From positions 6,297 to 70,296 of the forward strand of contig DASCNA010000182.1 of assembly GCA_036011305.1 (NCBI GenBank): a DNA stretch of 64,000 nt, given 5' to 3'. Shown here piece after piece: positions 25,847 through 34,629 of this stretch. Both the position numbers and the translations under genes were made by a program. Within the stretch, counting starts at the first letter, position 1. The number at the start of each line of letters is the position of its first letter. Under the pieces are notes generated by a model. That model saw nothing but the letters and a program-made list of their open reading frames with translations. It searched no databases and was not told the DNA's origin. This DNA is from DASCNA01 sp036011305. GTDB lineage: Bacteria > Verrucomicrobiota > Lentisphaeria > Victivallales > GWF2-38-69.

Positions 25847-26389
25847 ATGATTAAACCGACTCTAATAATATCAATATTATTATTGTATTTTACATGTATC
25901 GCCGATTCTAATGATACAGCGAAAATATATAAAAGATCAATTGAAGGAATTAATTATGCTTTAAAGAATTTTGGAGAATTAATAACCGATGATAATGGTG
26001 AAGAGTTTGAAGCATATAATTATAGAGTATCAAAGTGTACAAGTTCTTTCATAGTGATATCCAGAAATATTACTGATGAGAATATGAGAAAAGAGGGAAC
26101 TCTCTCTGACAATGAAGATTATACCATTCACTATTCTGAAGTTGATACTGCCAGAATCAAGGTAAGGATAATTGATAATATAAACGGTGCTGATATAATT
26201 GCCGGCAAAAATCAAGTAACTATTCCAGGTAAAAGTGAAAACTGCTTTGAAATAAAAAGAAAAAATAGAAATCCAAAAATTGAAAAAGTCAAAGATATTT
26301 CATTAAACTTTACTGATAATATGATAGCCAAGAATTTTTCTAAAAGATTTAAAAATTTTGTTAAATATGTCAATGGTAAATCATATTGA
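25847..26389 (+). CDS. Exported protein of unknown function
   Basis: 180 residues with an N-terminal signal segment (TLIISILLLYFTCIADS). The Cys in Y-F-T-C is in lipobox position but the preceding Thr is atypical, so Sec-dependent secretion is as likely as lipidation. The body is beta-rich with charged loops (FIVISRNITDENM; ARIKVRIIDNINGADIIAG) and ends in lysine-rich segments. A GAGGAG site lies seven bases before the ATG. It is paired with the small lipoprotein upstream. No family is recognised. Confidence 0.65.
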   Translation: MIKPTLIISILLLYFTCIADSNDTAKIYKRSIEGINYALKNFGELITDDNGEEFEAYNYRVSKCTSSFIVISRNITDENMRKEGTLSDNEDYTIHYSEVDTARIKVRIIDNINGADIIAGKNQVTIPGKSENCFEIKRKNRNPKIEKVKDISLNFTDNMIAKNFSKRFKNFVKYVNGKSY

Positions 26390-26419
26390 ATTAGTCATAT
26401 AAAAGGTGTTAATGTATTA

Positions 26420-27640
26420 TCAATTAGCATGCTTAGGTACAGTAATCCTGATTTTAAAACTCAAAACAACTAATATAATAAAACTTAAAATTGATAATAT
26501 AAAATAAAATAATGAGAGCAGCAGCTGACTATACATAAATATAGCAATCAATCCTGTAATGCCTGTCCAAATTAAAACACAAATACTCCCCTGTATTGCA
26601 GCTGCTAATCCTGTGTTAAATGGAAAAAGCGGTAATGTTAAAGTCATTCCATTCACATAAAGTAATCCACATGAAAAACTTAATAAAAGAGTAATACCCA
26701 AACTCAATAACATATTATCAATACCTAATATGGATAGTATAATAAATACAGAGCTGCAGATTGCTGCAGCAAATACGCTTATATATAGTACAAGAACAGG
26801 TTCAATATAGTGCAGAAGTATTTTATTTATAAAAGTTGCCAGCATATATACACATCCGATAATAAGAGTTACAGTTCCGTATTGATATGCTGTTAAATGA
26901 AAAATTTTCTGAAAGAGAAATGGCCCCAAAACATTGAATACAATAATAAATCCCCACGAGCATGTCATCACAATAGTGATCCATAAGAACTGTTTATTTG
27001 ATAATATACTCCTGATGTCATTAATAAGAGTTTTCAAAGAGAGATGTTCTCTTTTATTTTTCAAAGTTTCTGGCAGTAAAAATCCAATCAATAACGTTAT
27101 AATCAAAATATATATCAGCAAAACAACAAATATAATCTGCCACTCATAGTATTTTAAAATTAACCCCCCGAAATAGGGTGCCAGTATGGGAATTGCCGAA
27201 TAGCTGATATTATAAATCACAAATGCAGTTACCAGAGTTTTTCCCTTTAATGTATCAATAAGGACAGGTGAAGCCAGCCTGGTTGCCCCAAGACCAACCC
27301 CCTGTAGAATTCTGCCAAATAAAAACCAGTGTATATCGGTTGAAACTAAACTCATTATTGTACCGGCAGAACATATCAATACACCGGAAAGCAGCAGTTT
27401 TTTACGCCCATAGACATCTGACAGTATTCCATAAAAAAAGAATGACACACCACTTCCTAGGAGGTATAAAGTCATTGATAGCTGAACGTAAGAGGAACTA
27501 ACTCTGAAATAATCTGAAATTACCGGAAGGCCGGGAAGATATATATCAATAAATGTCTGATACCCTAAGCCTGTCAGAATTATTATTATTACGATAAGTT
27601 TTTTATTATACCTGATCATAACACTGCCGTTCTTAAACAT
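26420..27640 (-). CDS. Bcr/CflA-family multidrug efflux MFS transporter
   Basis: 406 residues, 12 helices. TFIDIYLPGLPVISDYF in helix 1 and the loop FYGILSDVYGRKKLLLSG after helix 2 are the signature of the Bcr/CflA drug:proton antiporter group, with the motif C-like ILAPYFGGLILKYYEW in helix 5. An alternative ATG seven codons downstream is possible and neither has a clear Shine-Dalgarno. It lies next to, and in line with, a gene for an HTH-PAS regulator that may control it. A second member of the same family is at 30352. Substrate unknown. Confidence 0.88.
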   Translation of the reverse strand: MFKNGSVMIRYNKKLIVIIIILTGLGYQTFIDIYLPGLPVISDYFRVSSSYVQLSMTLYLLGSGVSFFFYGILSDVYGRKKLLLSGVLICSAGTIMSLVSTDIHWFLFGRILQGVGLGATRLASPVLIDTLKGKTLVTAFVIYNISYSAIPILAPYFGGLILKYYEWQIIFVVLLIYILIITLLIGFLLPETLKNKREHLSLKTLINDIRSILSNKQFLWITIVMTCSWGFIIVFNVLGPFLFQKIFHLTAYQYGTVTLIIGCVYMLATFINKILLHYIEPVLVLYISVFAAAICSSVFIILSILGIDNMLLSLGITLLLSFSCGLLYVNGMTLTLPLFPFNTGLAAAIQGSICVLIWTGITGLIAIFMYSQLLLSLFYFILSILSFIILVVLSFKIRITVPKHAN

Positions 27641-27703
27641 GTAATGTTTTTAATAATTTTATCACATATAAATTAGAAAAAATCATCAGGTATACTGAAA
27701 AAT

Positions 27704-28456
27704 TTATATGAATTGTGCTTTATTGGGATAGCAGTGTATAAAACTAATGTCTTTTATACATGACACTATTTCAGAAACTTCATTTTTTGAGTTAAAAACA
27801 GGGGATATTGAAAGTACACCAAGTTTGTTTTTTGCTCCAGGAATTTTAATTTTGCGATCTTTTATGTAATTTCCTGAATTAAATACCTTGTTTTCCAAAT
27901 TAACAATTTCTTCAATTTCTTCTCTGCCAAAAAGATCTATGAATTTATTTCCAACGATGTCATCATTTTGAGAGCAGTAATTCAGAAAACTGCTGTTAAT
28001 TCTCTGTATTACTCTATTTTTATTTTTTACATAAACTATTAAATCTAAAGCATCTATCAATGTCAGATATTTTGCCGCTAGCTCTCTATTTCTCTGATTT
28101 TCATTTAGAATATTCTTAATATTGTCATTTAATATTTTTAAGGGACCAACACTCACTGCAGGTACGTCACCAAATTCTTCTATTATCTTTTCCAGTAAAA
28201 AGACAGCAGAAACAATTTTTTGAGTATTATTAACATTTTTACCTGATTTGCATCTATCATTCAGGTCAGAAATTTCTGAAACAGAAGTTTCCAGCATATG
28301 AGCCAAGGCTATAATTTCCGCTCGACTGGGGATCGACCTTTCATGGAGCCAGTTAGTTATTGTATTTCGGGTTCTGCCCATATATTCGGCTATTGAGTTA
28401 ACAGTAATATGTTTTGACTTTCTTATTTCGTTAATTTTGTCTATATATAATTTCAT
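27704..28456 (-). CDS. XRE-type HTH plus PAS regulator
   Basis: 250 residues. Residues 1-65 form an XRE helix-turn-helix (VNSIAEYMGRTRNTITNWL; IPSRAEIIALAHMLE). A helical linker (about 80-145) leads to a PAS domain (about 145-240: LDLIVYVKNKNRVIQRIN, FIDLFGREEIEEIVN, SPVFNSKNEVSEIVSCIKDIS). It probably senses a small ligand and represses or activates neighbouring genes; the exporter 60 bases downstream is the obvious target. The 537-base gap upstream separates it from plus-strand genes and contains a short leader ORF. Confidence 0.8.
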   Translation of the reverse strand: MKLYIDKINEIRKSKHITVNSIAEYMGRTRNTITNWLHERSIPSRAEIIALAHMLETSVSEISDLNDRCKSGKNVNNTQKIVSAVFLLEKIIEEFGDVPAVSVGPLKILNDNIKNILNENQRNRELAAKYLTLIDALDLIVYVKNKNRVIQRINSSFLNYCSQNDDIVGNKFIDLFGREEIEEIVNLENKVFNSGNYIKDRKIKIPGAKNKLGVLSISPVFNSKNEVSEIVSCIKDISFIHCYPNKAQFI

Positions 28457-28664
28457 TATTAAACCATTTTTGTAAATAATTTTGAGTTAAAATAAATTTT
28501 GCACCTAATGATAAATTAGTTATGCAGGGTAGCTTTATACGAAAATAGTAAGCATTGGATGGGATATATATAGGTACCTTATTTATGTATCTGAATGATA
28601 TCAATGAATATCTCTTACAAATCTAAACTATTTCAATTGCTGCTAATGAAACTATAATTTGCCC

Positions 28665-28732
28665 AGGAGGTTTTAGAGGAGAATAGTATGAATCTGCCAA
28701 AAAATTGTTTTTTTTCATATTTTAAACCTCCT
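28665..28732 (+). repeat. Inverted repeat that can sequester a ribosome binding site
   Basis: AGGAGGTTT (28665-28673) can pair with AAACCTCCT (28724-28732) across a 50-base loop containing the start codon of a 28-codon ORF. The left arm is itself an ideal anti-16S sequence. Confidence 0.45.
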
Positions 28733-28774
28733 TTCCAGGCCTTTCTTTCTTCTTATTTTAATAGGGAAGCCTAA
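28688..28774 (+). CDS. Possible 28-codon leader peptide
   Basis: Starts MNLPKNCFFSYFKPPFQAFL and ends after F-N-R-E-A. Two purine-rich ribosome-site-like stretches (AGGAGG and GAGGAG) precede its ATG. It is rich in Phe (six of 28 residues) with Pro pairs. It lies 220 bases before the HlyD-like gene on the same strand. A translated leader or an unrelated short ORF are both possible. The rest of the 28457-28993 gap shows nothing else I can support. Confidence 0.35.
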   Translation: MNLPKNCFFSYFKPPFQAFLSSYFNREA

Positions 28775-28993
28775 TTAATTTAATTACAAGTTGTTGAATA
28801 TAACTGTGACAAAAAATTTTACAACAACATTAAGTTAAAAATAATTTAATATTATTTTTATGTGAAAATTAATTATTTGAGTGATATTTAACACAGATTG
28901 CATCATGCAGTATATTTTTTTATACAAATTCAAATAACTGTTTTTATTTCTTCCTGCCGGGAATAACTAGTATTTTAAACAAAGGAGAAATAT

Positions 28994-29452
28994 ATGAAAT
29001 TTAAGGCTTTAATTCTAGTTTTTATTGCAGGTATGATTAGTACAACACAGTTATTAGCACAGCCGATAACTGCAAATATGGAATCATCAATTGAAGGTCA
29101 AATGACATATGAAGTCCCATTAGGTGCTCATGTTAAAAAAGGACAACTGGTTGAAGAAATTGATCCTACTGAATACAAGGAACAGTTATTGATAGATGCA
29201 GCTAATTACGAAGACCAAAAAGGTTTATTTAAGTCTGACAAAAAGCTGGTTAAAGTTACTGTGCCATTTTCTATTTATTGTCATGATAAATATGTTTTCC
29301 TTGAAGCATTGCATCAATATAAAAAAGATAAAGAAGTTTTAAAGCACTGTAAAATTTATGCTCCTTTTGATGGAGTAGTTACACAGATAAATGTATACCC
29401 TGGCAGTGGTATAGGTGACGGACAGACTATAATGGTAATTACAAAAACATGA
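28994..29452 (+). CDS. Miniature HlyD-like exported protein
   Basis: 152 residues with a signal peptide (ALILVFIAGMISTTQLLAQ). Two halves of a lipoyl-like barrel are visible: GQMTYEVPLGAHVKKGQLVE followed by EIDPTEYKEQL, and near the end CKIYAPFDGVVTQINVYPGS with GIGDGQTIMVI. These are the halves that flank the long alpha-hairpin in membrane fusion proteins of efflux pumps; here only about 60 residues separate them and no beta-barrel or membrane-proximal domain follows. Typical adaptors exceed 300 residues. No transporter genes of the RND or ABC type adjoin it. An AAAGGAG site precedes the ATG. Confidence 0.7.
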   Translation: MKFKALILVFIAGMISTTQLLAQPITANMESSIEGQMTYEVPLGAHVKKGQLVEEIDPTEYKEQLLIDAANYEDQKGLFKSDKKLVKVTVPFSIYCHDKYVFLEALHQYKKDKEVLKHCKIYAPFDGVVTQINVYPGSGIGDGQTIMVITKT

Positions 29453-29590
29453 CTTTATTCTTTGTAAATAAACGCTTATCAAAATAGCGGAATTGATTAA
29501 CTTAAAAAATAATAGATTATAATTTATTATCAGAATTAAAAAAAAGTTCTTAATACAGTATATTAATATAAATTGGGAATGGAATTCAGC

Positions 29591-30148
29591 ATGAAATTAA
29601 TATCTGTAATAATGACTATTGATAACCTTTTGGAATTTCCAATGCATAACCTGCCGAAAGGTTATCAAATCAGAACTTTTAAAAATTTTGATGAACGATA
29701 TTGGGCTGACATTGAAACATCAGCCGGAGAGTTCACAGATACAGACGAAGCTGTTTTAAGGTTTCAAAAAGAGTTTGGTGGCAGAAAAATCGACCTTTAT
29801 GACCGATGTCTATTTCTTGAAAGTAAAACTGACGGAATTATAGGAACTGCAACTGCATGGTTCAGTGACGGTTTATTTAACGATAACTATGGGCGAGTGC
29901 ATTGGGTAGGTATAAAAAAGGAATTTCAGGGCAGAAAGCTGGCTAAACCGTTATTAAGCCATACTCTGAAAAAATTATCTGAATTTCATACTCAGGCTTA
30001 TTTAACTACACAAACTACAAGTTACAAAGCAATCAACATGTATTTGAATTACGGGTTTACTCCATTCATAAATAATGAAAAACATGTTGAAGCCTGGCAA
30101 ATTTTATATAAATACCTAAAGCATCCTTCTTTAATCAAGTATCAATAA
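29591..30148 (+). CDS. GNAT-family N-acetyltransferase
   Basis: 185 residues from the ATG at 29591; a TTG at 29573 would add six residues but would overlap the GGAATGGA ribosome site. The acetyl-CoA binding motif is VHWVGIKKEFQGRKLAKPLL (R/Q-x-x-G-R/K-type loop EFQGRKLAKP), and the motif B region TTSYKAINMYLNYGFTPF is typical of the family. It acts in the cytosol; the acceptor is unknown. It lies between the HlyD-like gene and a drug exporter, both on the same strand. Confidence 0.85.
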   Translation: MKLISVIMTIDNLLEFPMHNLPKGYQIRTFKNFDERYWADIETSAGEFTDTDEAVLRFQKEFGGRKIDLYDRCLFLESKTDGIIGTATAWFSDGLFNDNYGRVHWVGIKKEFQGRKLAKPLLSHTLKKLSEFHTQAYLTTQTTSYKAINMYLNYGFTPFINNEKHVEAWQILYKYLKHPSLIKYQ

Positions 30149-30351
30149 GTTTTATCCTTTTCATTTATATTCTCTTTTATATGACCATAATCAATATAGT
30201 GAACTTCTATAGATATAAATCAATCTGCATTAAATTGATCATATGAACAATTATTTTTACTGTTTTTCTCATTTTTTAATTGATCATTTGATCTATTAGT
30301 GTATTTTATATTATAAACTCCCTAATCCACGATCAATAATATGGTACGACT

Positions 30352-31560
30352 ATGAATAAAAAATTAATGATGATAATAATGACTTTTATGATTTTCCTGA
30401 TCGTATCTTCTACAGATATATATATATCTTCCCTTCCCGATATAACTAAATATTTTGATGTTTCAGTAAATATAAGCACAATAACTTTAAGTGGTTATAC
30501 TTTAGGACTTGCTTTGTTTGGACTGTTTGTCGGGATTCTAAGTGAAAGGTTCGGAAGAAAAAAAATATTACTCATAGGGCTCAGTGTCTATACAATATCT
30601 TCGTACTTAATATTTTTTACTCCATCAATATGGTTGTTTATTCTTTTTAGGTTTGCTCAATCATTCGGATCTGCTTTCATTATGCTATCCATATGGATGA
30701 TTATTAAGGACATTCTGACAAAGAAAGAACAACTCAATGCAACTGGAACTTTGATACTTGGCACAGTAATATCTCCGGCAATAGCTCCAAGTATCGGGGC
30801 ATACATAGCTGAAAGTTCAAGCTGGAGATTCTGTTTTCTGTTCAGTGCTGTGCTGGCTACAATATTACTATTGATTACAATAATTTTCTTTAAGGAAACT
30901 ATTCATAAAAAAATCACTAAGCTTCCTGCTCCCATTAAATATATAAAAAGTTATTTTAAACTTTTCAAGTTACCAAATTTATTGCCATGCATGGTAATAA
31001 TAAGTGCAAGTTATGCAAGCTATTTTTCATTTATAACAATCTCCAGTTTCATATATATACGAGAACTAGATTTTTCTCCACAAGCTTACTCATGGGTTTT
31101 TATTTTAATCGCAGCTGCATATTTACTTGGTAATTCATTTATGAGAAAGCTCAATAATAAAAACATCAATATGCTTAATATTGTCCGTATCGGAGTTTGT
31201 TCTACCATTATCGGAACAGCAATATTATTTCTGGCTAAGATAAATCCATCTCATATCTACATAGCTGTTATTTTAACAATTGGAATCGTTTTGTTAAGAG
31301 CAGCAATCGCTGTTATCAATCCTCCGCTACAGGTTCATCTTGTGAACTATTTTAAAGGAAAAGGGGGGCAGGTATTGGGAATCACTTATTTTACTCAATT
31401 TATGGGAAGTGCATTCGGTGCATTTATCGTATCGTTATTCAGCAGCATTCCAATCTTCGGACTCATTATTTCCTCTCTGATATGTCTGATCTTAATTACC
31501 GGAGCATATTTAAAACTAAAAAGTATTTTTTTAAAACGTACTAAATTTATGCATGGGTGA
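30352..31560 (+). CDS. Bcr/CflA-family multidrug efflux MFS transporter (second copy)
   Basis: 402 residues, 12 helices. DIYISSLPDITKYFDVS in helix 1, the loop FVGILSERFGRKKILLIG, and SPAIAPSIGAYIAESSSWRF in helix 5 place it in the same drug exporter group as the gene at 26420, but the two are not close copies. A TetR-family gene lies convergently downstream and may regulate it. Its own Shine-Dalgarno is weak. Confidence 0.87.
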   Translation: MNKKLMMIIMTFMIFLIVSSTDIYISSLPDITKYFDVSVNISTITLSGYTLGLALFGLFVGILSERFGRKKILLIGLSVYTISSYLIFFTPSIWLFILFRFAQSFGSAFIMLSIWMIIKDILTKKEQLNATGTLILGTVISPAIAPSIGAYIAESSSWRFCFLFSAVLATILLLITIIFFKETIHKKITKLPAPIKYIKSYFKLFKLPNLLPCMVIISASYASYFSFITISSFIYIRELDFSPQAYSWVFILIAAAYLLGNSFMRKLNNKNINMLNIVRIGVCSTIIGTAILFLAKINPSHIYIAVILTIGIVLLRAAIAVINPPLQVHLVNYFKGKGGQVLGITYFTQFMGSAFGAFIVSLFSSIPIFGLIISSLICLILITGAYLKLKSIFLKRTKFMHG

Positions 31561-31636
31561 ATACTTGACGATTGTAATGAGCAGTCAATTTATTATAGAA
31601 TAAATCATTTATTGATGATAAAAAGAAACAGTTTAT

Positions 31637-32236
31637 TTATGCCTTTAATATTTTATATATTTCATCTGAAATAAACTCAATATACTCCTGCTCCCGCTCA
31701 GATATATTACTGTGCTGATATATAAAACTCTTTTTATCTAATGCACCCATAAGAGAACTTGACATAAAGAGCGCTGCAAAATCAACATCAATATCTGATC
31801 TGATTTCACCTTTAATTTGGAATTCTAATAATATAGGTTTAAAAAATTTAAGATAAATAGAATTGGTAAATAATAAAGATTCATCAGGTTCTATGTTTTT
31901 CCATCTAATCAACCTATATACTTCAGGATTTTCCTTATAAAACTTAAATCTTGTATATAAAAATTCTTCAATAAGAACTCTTAAATCAGTAAATTCCATA
32001 TTTTTATTCAAGTATAATTCACTATACCTTTGGGAAATTAATTCACCTACTGCAATCCACAGCATTCTCTTAGATTTAAAGTGATGAAAAATAAGATTTA
32101 AATTTACCTTTGCCGCTTTTGCAATATCCCGAACTGTTGTAGCGGAATAACCTTTCTGAGCAAAAAGTTTTAAAGCATATTTAAGTATTTTTTCTCTTGT
32201 TTTATCTGCTGAAGGCCTGATTTTTTTAACAGCCAT
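31637..32236 (-). CDS. TetR-family transcriptional regulator
   Basis: 199 residues. The N-terminal HTH is clear (ILKYALKLFAQKGYSATTVR; DIAKAAKVNLNLIFHHFKSK), and the C-terminal ligand domain (about 75-190) is helical. Such proteins usually repress an exporter gene and release it on drug binding; the convergent Bcr/CflA gene is the nearest candidate. A basic start (AVKKIRPSADKTREKIL) is common. The 270 bases beyond its start show no further gene. Confidence 0.88.
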   Translation of the reverse strand: MAVKKIRPSADKTREKILKYALKLFAQKGYSATTVRDIAKAAKVNLNLIFHHFKSKRMLWIAVGELISQRYSELYLNKNMEFTDLRVLIEEFLYTRFKFYKENPEVYRLIRWKNIEPDESLLFTNSIYLKFFKPILLEFQIKGEIRSDIDVDFAALFMSSSLMGALDKKSFIYQHSNISEREQEYIEFISDEIYKILKA

Positions 32237-32452
32237 ATTCTCTTTTAATTTCCCAGTTTATTCAATTTATTTTCCAATTTAATATAAGTATAGAAGCAGT
32301 ATATATAACAACGACTCGAACAAACTACTCCTCCTACCAATAAAAATGATACGTACTATTATTAACAGATAAAAAATACATAATAATAGTTGAAAAAGCT
32401 ACTATTAAATCAAATTTAAGAGACAACTTATCTTAGGATATTTACAAAAATC

Positions 32453-32486
32453 AAAAACCGATTCAGATTTTTTAACTTGAACCGGT
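32453..32486 (-). terminator. Intrinsic terminator of the basic exported protein gene
   Basis: ACCGATTCA pairs with TGAACCGGT (one mismatch) and the minus-strand transcript then runs into TTTTTG-ATTTTT. It starts 20 bases beyond the stop of the minus-strand gene. Confidence 0.65.
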
Positions 32487-32506
32487 ATTTATAATCAAAT
32501 TTATTT

Positions 32507-32962
32507 TTACTTAATTCTATAACTCTTAATTTTAGTTTTTTTTGCCTTTGTTTTTAAATTTTTATTCAGATTTTCCTGTTGATGAATCTTATTTATTTCT
32601 CCAGTGTTTTCTTTTCCTGAACCGCCTTGAGAAATACGTTGAGAATCAATGTTTTTCCCCCCGACAGTCTGGTTTTGTTTGTAGAGATTATAATCGACTG
32701 CTTTTTTCCCTTTTGTTTTGACTGTTATGGTACTTTTAGGTAGATTTTTTTTTGTTTTACTAGTATAAGTACCCCCTATTTTTTTCCCGGTCCCTATATT
32801 ATTTCTAAATTTTGGAGATTTAGTTTTTGGACTTCGGTTTGCTGATTTGTTTCTACTTCTATAGGATTGCATTTCAGCGTTTGGATCAGATTTCATCGCG
32901 ATTAAGCAAAAGGAAAAGATCAAAAAAGAAAATGCGATATAAATACCTTTATTAATATTCAT
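32507..32962 (-). CDS. Exported, strongly basic low-complexity protein
   Basis: 151 residues: a signal segment (GIYIAFSFLIFSFCLIA) followed by a mature part dominated by Lys, Ser, Thr, Asn and Gly (KTKSPKFRNNIGTGKKIGG; STITVKTKGKKAVDYN; LKTKAKKTKIKSYRIK). It should be largely disordered and positively charged outside the cell membrane, where it could bind nucleic acid, polyphosphate or surface polymers; that is inference. It has its own terminator. No family is recognised. Confidence 0.6.
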   Translation of the reverse strand: MNINKGIYIAFSFLIFSFCLIAMKSDPNAEMQSYRSRNKSANRSPKTKSPKFRNNIGTGKKIGGTYTSKTKKNLPKSTITVKTKGKKAVDYNLYKQNQTVGGKNIDSQRISQGGSGKENTGEINKIHQQENLNKNLKTKAKKTKIKSYRIK

Positions 32963-33108
32963 TTGCTGCTCCGTTTATTTAAAAATATCTATTTAAATTC
33001 AGTTGCAACTAATATTATAATGAAAATCGCAGCGCTTGACAAGAAGTGTAGTGATTTCAGGCATCAGCAGACATATATAATAATGTTTAATGCAAAATAT
33101 AAGTATTT

Positions 33109-34629
33109 CTATTTTCTCCAGAAAGAAGGCAGAAAGAGTACAAGTACAGTATACAGTTCCAACCTGCCAAGCAACATTTCAAAAGCCAACAATATTTTAG
33201 CAGCAGGAGTCATCCAGGCATAAGTACAAACAGCTCCAACTTTACCTAATCCAGGGCCGATATTACCCAGAGCAGCAATTGATGCTGAAGCTGCTGTGAC
33301 AATATCATTCACTCCAAAACAACATAGAAGTAAACTGAAAACAATAAATATTGAAATAAAAATTACGAAAAAGCTGACAGCTCTTTTCAAAACTATATTC
33401 TCAACTCTATGCTTATTTAACCTAACATTAGGCAGTGATCTTACAAAAATATGTCTCTCAAGTTCTGATACAACATATTTAGCAATTAATACTATCCTGG
33501 AATTTTTTATCCCTCCTCCAGTTGAACCTCCACATCCTCCTATAAACATAAGGCATAGAAGCAATAGCATACAGTAGGCCGGCCATAGATTAAAATCTGC
33601 GGTAGCAAATCCAGTTGTTGTCAGAATGGATACCACTTGAAAGGCTGCATATCTCAGAGATTCCCAAAATGTAGCATGATCGTATACAAAACCTGTGGTA
33701 GATATAACTTTAGTTCCTGTCAAAAATAATGTTATTGAAAAAATTGCTATAATAGTTATTAAAAAATAAAAGCGAAATTCTTCGTCTTTGAAATGAGAAA
33801 AAGTTTTCCCCCTCAAAAAACGATAATGAAGCACAAAGTTTACGCCGGCCAGAAACATAAAAAGAGTAATAACTGATTCAAAATAAACACTGTTATATGC
33901 ACCTATACTTGCCTGCTGAGTTGAAAATCCACCGGTAGCCATAGTCCCAAAAGAAGTACACCATGAATCGAAAAAACTCATACCTCCCCACCATAACAGT
34001 GCAGCTTCAACTACCGTTAGCAATACATATACCCCCCAAAGTATTTTTGCGGAAGAAGCTATCCTTGGTGCTATCTGATCTTCTGTAGGGCCTGGAACTT
34101 CAGCAGTATATAATTTATGTCCGCTAATTCCAAGTGACGGCAATATTGCTAACGATAAAAGAACTATTCCCATTCCGCCTAGCCAATGTGTAAGACTTCT
34201 CCAGTAGATTAAACCTCTCGGTATATCATTTAATCCTAAATGAAGCTTTGCTCCTGACATTAACTGTGTTGAACTGTCAATTATACTTGCTCCTGTAGTC
34301 GTAAACCCGGACATTGTCTCAAAAAAACCATCATACCAGTTGAAATGTGAGACAAGAACAAAAGGCAGTGCACCGAATATTGAAGCAAATAACCATCCGA
34401 AAGTTACAATTCCAAATCCTTCTCTAAAACCAAACCGTTTTGAACTTCCGCGAGAAAAATATCTAAAAACTACTCCAAAAATGATTGTTATTAGTGAACA
34501 TATAAACAGCATATAAACTACAGGCCAGGAATCTCCCATTAACCAGGCTACTGGTACTGAAGTTAACATTGCCAACCCAACAATAACCAGAATTGTGGCA
34601 ACTACTCGAATAACTAACCTGGTATTCAT
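33109..34629 (-). CDS. trkH: Trk-type potassium uptake membrane subunit
   Basis: 506 residues with about ten membrane helices and the four pore repeats of the Trk/Ktr/HKT family. The selectivity glycines are visible in MSGFTTTGASII, MATGGFSTQ, LTTTGFATADF and AALGNIGPGLG. It moves potassium inward across the inner membrane with the TrkA gate. Its ATG overlaps the trkA stop as ATGA, so the two are co-translated. A short pore-loop insertion GGCGGSTGGGIKNSRI is normal for TrkH. Confidence 0.95.
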   Translation of the reverse strand: MNTRLVIRVVATILVIVGLAMLTSVPVAWLMGDSWPVVYMLFICSLITIIFGVVFRYFSRGSSKRFGFREGFGIVTFGWLFASIFGALPFVLVSHFNWYDGFFETMSGFTTTGASIIDSSTQLMSGAKLHLGLNDIPRGLIYWRSLTHWLGGMGIVLLSLAILPSLGISGHKLYTAEVPGPTEDQIAPRIASSAKILWGVYVLLTVVEAALLWWGGMSFFDSWCTSFGTMATGGFSTQQASIGAYNSVYFESVITLFMFLAGVNFVLHYRFLRGKTFSHFKDEEFRFYFLITIIAIFSITLFLTGTKVISTTGFVYDHATFWESLRYAAFQVVSILTTTGFATADFNLWPAYCMLLLLCLMFIGGCGGSTGGGIKNSRIVLIAKYVVSELERHIFVRSLPNVRLNKHRVENIVLKRAVSFFVIFISIFIVFSLLLCCFGVNDIVTAASASIAALGNIGPGLGKVGAVCTYAWMTPAAKILLAFEMLLGRLELYTVLVLFLPSFWRK

